64,000 bases of DNA from Gemmatimonadota bacterium (lineage in GTDB: Bacteria > Latescibacterota > UBA2968 > UBA8231), in the NCBI GenBank assembly GCA_028875335.1, contig JAPPEF010000331.1, positions 1 through 64,000 on the forward strand, written 5' to 3'. Both the position numbers and the translations under genes were made by a program. Of the stretch, positions 57,688 to 64,000 are shown one piece after another. Position 1 is the first letter of the stretch; the number at the start of each line of letters is the position of its first letter. Under the pieces are notes generated by a model. It ran no database searches, was not told the DNA's origin, and saw only the letters and a list, made by a program, of their open reading frames with translations.

Positions 57688-59238
57688 TCAGGCGCGTTCG
57701 ACCTCAAATGCCGCGAGGTTGCGAGTCTCCCGGCTGAACTCGACGGTGACGAGGTAAATCGGCTGGCCTAGGCCGCGGTACTTGTCGGCATACCGACGTT
57801 CCTTCAATTGCGCCATGGCCGCGCCCTTCGGCGTCATCTCGACCACCTTGAACTCGAAGAGATACACGTTCCCATTGAATAGAACCGCCATATCCAAGCG
57901 GCCGTGGTTGCTGCTGTCTTCGACTGTGACGTCCAGCCCCAGTGCCGCGAAATAGGAGTAGAAGACGCTGGCGTAGTAGCCCTCGTAGTGGGCGATGTCG
58001 TTGCTGGTGTACCACTCGTAGGGGATGCTGGCGAAGAAGGCGTGGAATAGCGTCTCCAGCCCGGCGAAGTCGTTGGCCTCCAGCAGGTCGTAGAGCTGTG
58101 CGCTGTGCGCCGCCCGGCGCGAGGCATCCCCGGTCAGGTGGTTCAACAAGCTCTCGTTCAGGCTCTGCCGCACCTCCAAGTTGGGGTAGCCGAGCCGATA
58201 GTATGTCCTGCTCCCGCGCCGCTCGGTGCGATGAATGGTGAGGTAGCCGGTCTGGAACAAGAGTGCTTCGGTGGCGATGGCGTCCACGTCGAAGGTCGAT
58301 AACAGATCGCTGCTGCCCACCATGTTATCCAGCGCTAGGGAGCTTACCCGCCGCTTGAACAGGGTTTCGACTAGGAACGCCGGTGTGCCGGTCTCGAACC
58401 AATAGGCACCGAACTCACGATGGTCGAACAGCAGCAGGATGTCGAAGGGGTTGTACACCTTCTCGTCGCCGCGCCAATTGTAGCCGTTGTACCAGGCGTG
58501 TATCTGGTCCCGGTCGAGGCCGGGCAGTTCCGGGGCGAACACTGTATCCAAATCGGCGTTGGTGTAGCCGCAGATGGACGAATAGCGGGGATCCAAGGTG
58601 ATGTCGATCAGGTTGTTGAGGCCGGAGAAGGGGCCGGCCATGGAGAACTTGCTCACCCCGGTGAGGAAGGTGAAGCAGATGTGGGCGTCGCTGTCCTTGA
58701 TGGTAGAGTACAGGCCGCGCAGGAAATCGCGGTTGGCGCGGGCAATGTCCGGAACCTCTAGCGCATCGAGAATCGGCTTGTCGCATTCATCAACCAGCAC
58801 CGCCACTCGCTGACCGCTGCGCTCGTGCAGCACCTTCATCAAGCGGCGGAAGCGGGCCGGAGCAGTGTCGTCATCGCGAGGGATGATCTCCGCTTCCTCC
58901 TCCAAGGCGTTCAGTTGCGCCGCCACTTCCTCCCGCAAGTCGTCCGGCCCTTGGTAGGTGCCGCTGCTGAAGTCGAGGCGCAGAACGGGATGGCGAACCG
59001 ACCAATCCCAGCGGTCGTGGATGTAAAGCCCCTCGAACAGCGGCTCGTTGCCCTCAAACACCTCCTTCAACGTGTCCAAGAACAGGCTTTTGCCGAAGCG
59101 CCGCGGACGCGACAAAAAATAATGCGTACCTCCGTCGAGCAGCCGGCGGATGTAGGCAGTTTTATCGACGTAGTAGTAGTTCTCTTCCCGAATTTTGCGG
59201 AAGGTCTGAATGCCGATGGGTAGTCTGCGTTTGTTCAT
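57688..59238 (-). CDS. AAA-ATPase-like / PD-(D/E)XK nuclease (DUF1703-type) protein
   Basis: 516 residues from the ATG at 59238 with GGAGG 8 nt upstream; upstream frame is noise. AAA-ATPase_like domain: IGIQTFRKIREENYYYVDKT, P-loop-like SRPRRFGKSLFL and Walker B VAVLVDECDKPIL. A PDDEXK_9 nuclease domain is at the C-terminus (GRLDMAVLFNGNVYLFEFKV, the D-x(n)-E-F-K site). These proteins are common, often multi-copy, in anaerobes and environmental bacteria; they are thought to be linked to mobile DNA or defence, but the activity is unproven. It follows a Gfo gene by 20 nt, probably by chance of insertion. Confidence 0.92.
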   Translation of the reverse strand: MNKRRLPIGIQTFRKIREENYYYVDKTAYIRRLLDGGTHYFLSRPRRFGKSLFLDTLKEVFEGNEPLFEGLYIHDRWDWSVRHPVLRLDFSSGTYQGPDDLREEVAAQLNALEEEAEIIPRDDDTAPARFRRLMKVLHERSGQRVAVLVDECDKPILDALEVPDIARANRDFLRGLYSTIKDSDAHICFTFLTGVSKFSMAGPFSGLNNLIDITLDPRYSSICGYTNADLDTVFAPELPGLDRDQIHAWYNGYNWRGDEKVYNPFDILLLFDHREFGAYWFETGTPAFLVETLFKRRVSSLALDNMVGSSDLLSTFDVDAIATEALLFQTGYLTIHRTERRGSRTYYRLGYPNLEVRQSLNESLLNHLTGDASRRAAHSAQLYDLLEANDFAGLETLFHAFFASIPYEWYTSNDIAHYEGYYASVFYSYFAALGLDVTVEDSSNHGRLDMAVLFNGNVYLFEFKVVEMTPKGAAMAQLKERRYADKYRGLGQPIYLVTVEFSRETRNLAAFEVERA

Positions 59239-59258
59239 GGACGCATCCTCCGCTGGGA

Positions 59259-60347
59259 TTACCCACCCAGTATCTGCGCTGCTTCTGCGAGCTGGGCTTG
59301 GGTGTAGGGCGATGCAAAGGCGCTGTCGGTCGGCTGGCCGTCTTCCATGAGCACGGCGGACGGGGGCGGCAGCTCCCAGTCGCCCAATTCCTCCCGCTGC
59401 ACCATGGCACCGCCGCGCTCCAACGCCGAATAGAAGGGCAAGAGAAACATCATCAGCTTCTCCAGAAGCTGCTCGCCCGTCTCCGGCGACTGGCCGGTCT
59501 CGAACATTTCCTGAATGCCGAGCTGGAGCGCGTTCCAAGCGTTGTACATGAAATAGCCGGCCCGGGCCGGAATCCGTCCCTCAGCGTCGCCTCGGTGGTC
59601 GCCGAAGATTCGCATATAGGCGTTGCCGTCGGCCCCCGAGCTCATGTGTAGCGCCCCGTAGTACGGGCGCGTCGGACTCTCGTGCTCGTAGGCGATCATC
59701 CCGCCGGGAATCCGCCAATTGGGGGTGTGGTACGCGGCGGCGCGCGTTCGGCCTCGTCCCTTGGCGATCTCGTCGCGCAGAATTGAGTGGATGTACCAGA
59801 CGCCGTGCAGGCCGTGAGAGTAGTAGTCGCTCATGGAGTTGTGCGCCACATAGCCCTTGATGTCGGGCAGGTCCGCGGCCTTGGCGCGCAAGTCGCCCGC
59901 GCTCTCGGAAAACTCCCAGGTCGAGGCGGTCAACAGCGCCGTGCCGTGCTGGTCAGCCGTTTCCACCATTTCCCGTCCCTTGGCCATAGAAGTGGCAAAG
60001 GGCCGATTGACAAAAGTCGGTATGCCCGCTTCCAGAAAGGGCCGCGCCAACAGGGGATAGAGCGAAATCGCGTTGATGTCGTCGATGTACACCCCGTCGA
60101 TCTGATCGATCATGTCTCGGGGGTCGGCCACCATGCGGACCTCTGGGTACTTTTCCGCGAAGCGCTGGCCCATCCCCGCGTCGAGGCACCAAGCGCAGGT
60201 CATTATCATGCCCGTCGTGCGGAGGACGCCGGGTGGGGGATTCATCTTTTCGCCCCAGATATTGAAGGTGTGGCCGCCGGGGCCGGTGATCATTCCGACG
60301 CGGACTAGGTCGCTGGGCGCGGTGCGCTGAAAGCGTTGTTGGGCCAT
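59259..60347 (-). CDS. Gfo/Idh/MocA-like oxidoreductase, divergent
   Basis: 362 residues. The N-terminal fold is recognisable (RVGMITGPGGHTF in place of GxGxxG, and VYIDDINAISLYPLL), with the EKP motif changed to NRP (114-116, TFVNRPFATSMAKG). The C-terminal domain is rich in Tyr/His (NSMSDYYSHGLHGVWYIH). The altered nucleotide loop and NRP suggest a distinct subfamily with changed cofactor or substrate handling. Divergent from the enolase-superfamily gene, so both share the 60348-60435 promoter region. No substrate can be named. Confidence 0.8.
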   Translation of the reverse strand: MAQQRFQRTAPSDLVRVGMITGPGGHTFNIWGEKMNPPPGVLRTTGMIMTCAWCLDAGMGQRFAEKYPEVRMVADPRDMIDQIDGVYIDDINAISLYPLLARPFLEAGIPTFVNRPFATSMAKGREMVETADQHGTALLTASTWEFSESAGDLRAKAADLPDIKGYVAHNSMSDYYSHGLHGVWYIHSILRDEIAKGRGRTRAAAYHTPNWRIPGGMIAYEHESPTRPYYGALHMSSGADGNAYMRIFGDHRGDAEGRIPARAGYFMYNAWNALQLGIQEMFETGQSPETGEQLLEKLMMFLLPFYSALERGGAMVQREELGDWELPPPSAVLMEDGQPTDSAFASPYTQAQLAEAAQILGG

Positions 60348-60435
60348 GATTCCTCAGAGGAGACGAGGGTTTGCGTGCGGCGAGTCTGAATGGTACTATA
60401 TCCGCACTCCTTGTCAAAATCCAGAGGATGTGGCC

Positions 60436-61608
60436 GTGAAAATCACCGCGACCAAAATCTATAAATTTAGCGTCCCCACGGGCCAAGACACCGCCGCGCT
60501 GATTGCCAGTTCTTCCAAGACGTGGCTCTTCTTCAAGGTCGAGACGGATGTCGGCCTCAGTGGCTGGGGAGAGGGCAGCGGTGAGTGGCTAGTGCCTTCA
60601 GTCGAGGCTACGCTCGCCGCGTGGGAAGAACTGCTCTTGGACCGCGACCCGCTCCACTACCGCGCATTAACCGAGGATATCCAAAACCGCTTGCCGTGGA
60701 AGGGCGGCCCGGTTTTTGGCACGGCCATCGCCGCTATTGACGCCGCCCTGCACGACCTCGCGGGCAAAGCTTGGGGCGTGCCAGTGTACACTCTGCTGGG
60801 CGGCAGGCGGCGCGACAAAATTCGCGTTTATAGCAACGGCGGTAGCTTTGCCTCGCCGGAGGAAGCCGCCTCGGGCGCGCGTCGGATCCAAGACCAGGGC
60901 TTTGCCGGCGTCAAAGGCAATCCCTTGGAGGGCCGCACATGGCCGATGGATGGCGCGGCCATCGACCATTCGGTCGCTTGCGTTGAAGCGATGCGGCGGG
61001 AAGTGGGCGCTGAGTTCGACATCCTGCTCGACGCCCACGGCAGCCCCAACCCTGAAATGAGCGTCGAATTTGCGCGGCGCACCGCGGCCTGCCGCCCGCT
61101 GCTGCTTGAAGAGCCGGTCAAAACCGGCTCGGTGGAGGCTCTCTTAGAAGTGGCGCGCAAAAGCCCCGTTCCCATCGCCACCGGCGAGAAGCTCTTTACG
61201 CTAGGACAATTTCGCCCCCTAATTGCCGAGCGCGCCTGCGCTTATTTGCAGCCGGACCTCACGCATTGTTTTGGCATCGCGCATCTGCTCGAAATCGCCC
61301 GCGCCGCCGAAGCCGAACAGATGCTGATGGCCCCGCACAACGCCGGTGGCCCGCTCTGCACGGCGGCGACCCTACAAGCCGATGCGCTGATGGGCAATTT
61401 TCTCATCCAGGAGACCAACCACTTCTGGCTTTCGATGTACGACCGCTATGTCGAGCACGATTGGCGCGTTGAGGATGGCCACATTGCCGTCTCCGACGCG
61501 CCCGGCCTCGGCGTTGAGGTCAAGGAAGCCGATCTAGCCGCGCTGCCCTACGAGCCGATGGCCTATCGCCAGTACCGGCACGCCGATGGCTCGTGGAAGG
61601 GGTGGTAA
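60436..61608 (+). CDS. Enolase-superfamily acid-sugar dehydratase-like enzyme
   Basis: 390 residues from a GTG (MKITATKIYKF) with AGAGGA about 8 nt upstream. Metal ligands D199 (ILLDAHGSPN), E225 (LLLEEPVK) and E251 (ATGEKLFT). H201 next to the first ligand and H301 (MAPHNAGGP), with QPDLTHCFG between, match the galactonate-dehydratase-like pattern of paired histidines. So dehydration of an aldonic acid is a fair guess. It precedes a GGCT-like and a PhyH gene, with gaps of 42 and 4 nt. Confidence 0.9.
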   Translation: MKITATKIYKFSVPTGQDTAALIASSSKTWLFFKVETDVGLSGWGEGSGEWLVPSVEATLAAWEELLLDRDPLHYRALTEDIQNRLPWKGGPVFGTAIAAIDAALHDLAGKAWGVPVYTLLGGRRRDKIRVYSNGGSFASPEEAASGARRIQDQGFAGVKGNPLEGRTWPMDGAAIDHSVACVEAMRREVGAEFDILLDAHGSPNPEMSVEFARRTAACRPLLLEEPVKTGSVEALLEVARKSPVPIATGEKLFTLGQFRPLIAERACAYLQPDLTHCFGIAHLLEIARAAEAEQMLMAPHNAGGPLCTAATLQADALMGNFLIQETNHFWLSMYDRYVEHDWRVEDGHIAVSDAPGLGVEVKEADLAALPYEPMAYRQYRHADGSWKGW

Positions 61609-61650
61609 CTTGCGCGGGATGGCTCTCCCTCAACCGAAGGAGGTCGGGTA

Positions 61651-62103
61651 ATGGCCGAAATGCTTTACTTCGCCTACGGGTCCAACTTGCTCCAAAGCCA
61701 GATGCAGGCCCGCTGCCCAGGTGCCCGCGTCCACTCTGTGGTGCGCCTGGAAGGTTACGAGTTGTGTTTCCCGATGATCTCCTTTACGCGCAGCGGCATG
61801 GGCGTGGCCAGTATCCGTCGCAAAGAAGACGCGTATGTCGAAGGCGTCATCTATGTAATGACCGAGGACGACTTCAGACGCCTCGACCACTACGAAAGCG
61901 AGGGCACCAAGTACCGGCGGGACACGATAACCATACCTAAGTTAGGCGAAGTTTGGACGTATTTCCCCCGCCTCGACGCTGGACACCACTATCCGCCCTC
62001 GGAGGAATACCTCAACGCCGTCATTCAAGGTGCGATTGAGCACGGACTTTCCGACGAGTACATTGCCATCTTACACGCTTTTTGGGACAAAGAAGAGGAG
62101 TGA
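61651..62103 (+). CDS. Gamma-glutamylcyclotransferase-like (AIG2 fold) protein
   Basis: 150 residues with a perfect AAGGAGG site. Phosphate-binding-like loop YGSNL (9-13, YFAYGSNLLQSQM), a catalytic Glu candidate at 82/84 (LDHYESEG) and the downstream TKYRR match the GGCT/AIG2 fold. It probably releases 5-oxoproline from gamma-glutamyl amines or peptides. Four nt separate it from the following PhyH gene, whose ribosome site (GAGGAG) lies in its last codons. Confidence 0.9.
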   Translation: MAEMLYFAYGSNLLQSQMQARCPGARVHSVVRLEGYELCFPMISFTRSGMGVASIRRKEDAYVEGVIYVMTEDDFRRLDHYESEGTKYRRDTITIPKLGEVWTYFPRLDAGHHYPPSEEYLNAVIQGAIEHGLSDEYIAILHAFWDKEEE

Positions 62104-62107
62104 TTCA

Positions 62108-62995
62108 ATGGCCCAGCAAACCATGATCAACGTCGAACCTTTTGTCGATTCCACACCCCTGCTCGACGCGCCCGAGGCGTTGCGCGAACGCGCGGCTGAG
62201 CAGGGCTATTTGTTCTTCCGCTCCCTGCTGGATTCAGAGTCGGTGCTCGACCTGCGCCGCCAGATCCTCGAAGTTTGTCAGCAGCACGGCTGGCTCGACG
62301 ACGACGCGCCCTTGATGGACGGAGTCGCACGCGACGGGGAACTTTTCATCGAAGGGAACGCGCCTGAGTGGATCGCCTTTTACATCGACGTCCAGCGGTT
62401 GCGCGCCTTCAACGCTTTGGCTTTGCATCCGGCGATCATGGGGATGTTCGCTACGCTCTTCGGCGAGGAAGCTCTGCCCCACAGCCGCAATATCTGCCGG
62501 GTAATTTTCCCCAACGCCCTAACGCACACCACCCCGCCGCACCAGGACAATTTCTACATCGGCGGCACCGACGAGACGTGGACCGCGTGGATCCCGGCCG
62601 GCGACTGTCCGGCTGCGCTGGGCAGCTTGGCGGTAGCGCCGGGCAGCCACAAGCTGGGCAAACTAGACGTTCAAACGGCGACCGGCGCGGGCGGTCACGC
62701 TATCGAGCTGCCCGAGGACACGCTGTGGGCGGGCGGCGACTTTGTCGTCGGCGACGTGCTGATATGCCACAGTCTCACCGCGCATCAGGGACAGGACAAC
62801 GAAAGCGGCGACCGCTTGCGCATTTCGCTCGACTATCGCTATCAGCCCATGAGCCACCCGGTGCGCGAAGACTCGCTGGAGCCGCACATGCACTTTACGG
62901 ATTGGGAGAACATTTACGCCAAGTGGGACGCGGACGATCCGCTCAAGTACTACTGGCGCGCGTGGGATTTGCAGATCAATCCCCGCATTCGGTAG
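62108..62995 (+). CDS. PhyH-family dioxygenase
   Basis: 295 residues. RERAAEQGYLFFRSLLDSES at the start, iron ligands H145-x-D147 (PPHQDNFYIGG), LGSLAVAPGSHKLGK and distal His226 (TAHQGQDNESGDRLR) with an Arg at 236/238 are present. This subtype (FFRSLL... HQDNFYIGG) is commonly annotated as phytanoyl-CoA dioxygenase without known substrate. It is third in a unit with the dehydratase-like and GGCT-like genes and converges on the pyrD-like gene with 4 nt between. Confidence 0.92.
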   Translation: MAQQTMINVEPFVDSTPLLDAPEALRERAAEQGYLFFRSLLDSESVLDLRRQILEVCQQHGWLDDDAPLMDGVARDGELFIEGNAPEWIAFYIDVQRLRAFNALALHPAIMGMFATLFGEEALPHSRNICRVIFPNALTHTTPPHQDNFYIGGTDETWTAWIPAGDCPAALGSLAVAPGSHKLGKLDVQTATGAGGHAIELPEDTLWAGGDFVVGDVLICHSLTAHQGQDNESGDRLRISLDYRYQPMSHPVREDSLEPHMHFTDWENIYAKWDADDPLKYYWRAWDLQINPRIR

Positions 62996-62999
62996 GTAT

Positions 63000-64000
63000 C
63001 TACACCGCTGCTTTTGCTTGGTTGTCGATGCCGACCGCGTCTGCCACCCGGGTAAACCCATCGCGTTCCAACAGGTGTGCTAGTCCCGCGTTGATTTGCC
63101 GCACGACGCCCGGCCCCCTGAAGACCAGCGCTGAATATAGCTGTACCAGCGAAGCTCCGAGGCGAATTTTGCGGTACGCGTCTCGGGCCGATGAGATTCC
63201 CCCCACGCCGATGATCGCGTGCCGCTGGCGGTCGATGCGCCCGTACCAGAAGCGCACGGTTTCGTCGATCAGGGCTTGAACGGGCCGGCCGCACAAGGTC
63301 CCGGGTAGCGGACCCACAAGATGGGCTGGCGATTTGAGCGGGTAGTTCGTTCCCGGCGGCAGGTTGAAGATGAAGCCCTTGACGAAGGCAAAAGGATCGA
63401 CCGTCTCCAGCATCCAGCTTAGTCGCGCTGGGTCGGTGTGCGCGGTGAGCTTGAGAAAGATCGGGGGCAGGTCGTTGATGGCAGCGCATTCCCGCAGCAA
63501 GTCGCGCAAGTGCTCCCCGCCGCTGAATGGGCTGACGCCGCCGGTCGTGTTCGGACAATTGAGGTTGAACGCGATGTAGGAGGCCCGCCCCACAAAGGGT
63601 ACTAGGGCCGCAGCTAGCTCCGCTACGACCGCATCGGGCGCAATGGCCTGCCCGGTATTGGTTTCGACGAGGTTGATCCCCAAGGGCACGGCGATTGGCC
63701 GTTGGGATACGCGGTCCGCCACCACCGCGGCCCCGTCATTGGGCACCCCATAGTTGACCACAATAGCTTCGTCCAATGGCAGGCGGAACAAGCGCGGTCG
63801 CGGATTTCCAGCCGAAGGATGCGCCGATACCGACCCCACCTCCACGAACCCAAAGCCCATGGCCGCAAGCGCTTGGATTACTCTGCCGTTTTTGTCGAAC
63901 CCCGCGGCCATGCCCAGCGGATTGGCAAAGTGCAAGCCGCCTACTTGGGTTGCCAACCGCGCGTCTGCAAAGGCAAAGAGACTGGCAAGCAGATGGCGGC
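63000..64000 (-). CDS. pyrD: Dihydroorotate-dehydrogenase-like protein, N-terminus cut by window edge
   Basis: The frame stays open to the last base of the window (residues ...LLASLFAFADARLATQVGGL before the TTG at 63956), so the start is outside. The visible ~333 residues match class-2-type DHODH: NPLGMAAGFDKNGRVI, MGFGFVEVGSVS, GNPRPRLFRLP and C-terminal IIGVGGISSARDAY, ASLVQLYSALVF. Yet the catalytic-loop residue is Cys (FNLNCPNTTGG), as in class 1, not the Ser of class 2 (SSPN). FMN-dependent oxidation in pyrimidine synthesis is likely but the variant could serve another substrate. Confidence 0.82.
   Translation of the reverse strand, partial: RHLLASLFAFADARLATQVGGLHFANPLGMAAGFDKNGRVIQALAAMGFGFVEVGSVSAHPSAGNPRPRLFRLPLDEAIVVNYGVPNDGAAVVADRVSQRPIAVPLGINLVETNTGQAIAPDAVVAELAAALVPFVGRASYIAFNLNCPNTTGGVSPFSGGEHLRDLLRECAAINDLPPIFLKLTAHTDPARLSWMLETVDPFAFVKGFIFNLPPGTNYPLKSPAHLVGPLPGTLCGRPVQALIDETVRFWYGRIDRQRHAIIGVGGISSARDAYRKIRLGASLVQLYSALVFRGPGVVRQINAGLAHLLERDGFTRVADAVGIDNQAKAAV

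Noticed and set aside
59239..59538. 100-codon N-terminal extension of the AAA/DUF1703 gene
   Set aside because: It overlaps the Gfo gene upstream in another frame and has no family match; the ATG at 59238 has GGAGG.

Overview
The window is about 64 kb of a moderately GC-rich, Gram-negative-type bacterial chromosome. Outer-membrane-type proteins (a Tsx-like channel, Sec signal peptides, lipoboxes) point to a double membrane. The gene content is typical of free-living or sponge- and soil-associated lineages such as Latescibacterota or Poribacteria: seven phytanoyl-CoA-type (PhyH) dioxygenases, three Gfo/Idh/MocA oxidoreductases, two enolase-superfamily enzymes, several VCBS/ASPIC-UnbV (CRTAC1) proteins and FlgD-Ig-tailed secreted proteins. 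The phylum is inferred from content only; there is no rRNA or tRNA in the window to confirm it.

Layout. 1-17 kb: a surface or secreted block with four VCBS/ASPIC proteins (one cut by the window edge, one with pentapeptide-like repeats), a fused MFS/spermidine-synthase-like protein, a DUF6785-type membrane protein and a TPR lipoprotein, followed by a purine/pyrimidine uptake pair (Tsx-like outer-membrane channel plus NCS2 permease with a cytosolic tail). 17-22.7 kb: a large protein of unknown function, a PhyH enzyme, then an island of relics holding an AbrB/PIN toxin-antitoxin cassette, a DUF2283 gene and chimeric gene fragments, and a polysaccharide deacetylase. 22.8-30.6 kb: two PhyH genes (one fused to HEAT repeats) and a Gfo/amidohydrolase pair, now separated by a complete 3.6-kb transposon. 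30.6-43.8 kb: two F5/8C-like/FlgD-Ig secreted proteins, an enolase/aldo-keto-reductase pair, a duplicated DUF5069-like protein, a UshA-like nucleotidase, two Nudix hydrolases with a glycerophosphodiesterase stub, a TIM-barrel-like protein and another Gfo enzyme. 43.8-47.4 kb: an ABC-2 exporter operon behind a leader with two terminator-like hairpins, and an FKBP lipoprotein. 47.8-63 kb: PhyH/sugar-modifying clusters, including a seven-gene minus-strand operon, and a PD-(D/E)XK/AAA protein. Right edge: a dihydroorotate-dehydrogenase-like gene cut by the window.

The most notable element is an IS1595-type transposon at 25034-28668. It has 22-bp perfect terminal inverted repeats and an 8-bp target duplication. 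It carries a DDNK transposase and, facing it, a BglII-family type II restriction endonuclease with its N4-cytosine-type methyltransferase plus two unknown passenger genes. Each terminal repeat contains a TTGACT -35 box firing inward, one towards the transposase and one towards the methyltransferase, whose mRNA appears leaderless. The element landed on the start codon of a Gfo/Idh/MocA gene and split what was probably one PhyH-Gfo-amidohydrolase operon. A degenerate copy of the same terminal repeat lies alone at 41282-41298.

Other signals worth following are palindromic repeats that contain the stop codons of two genes, a toxin-antitoxin cassette bracketed by a 39-bp direct repeat derived from the 3' end of a broken gene, and the attenuator-like leader of the ABC operon.
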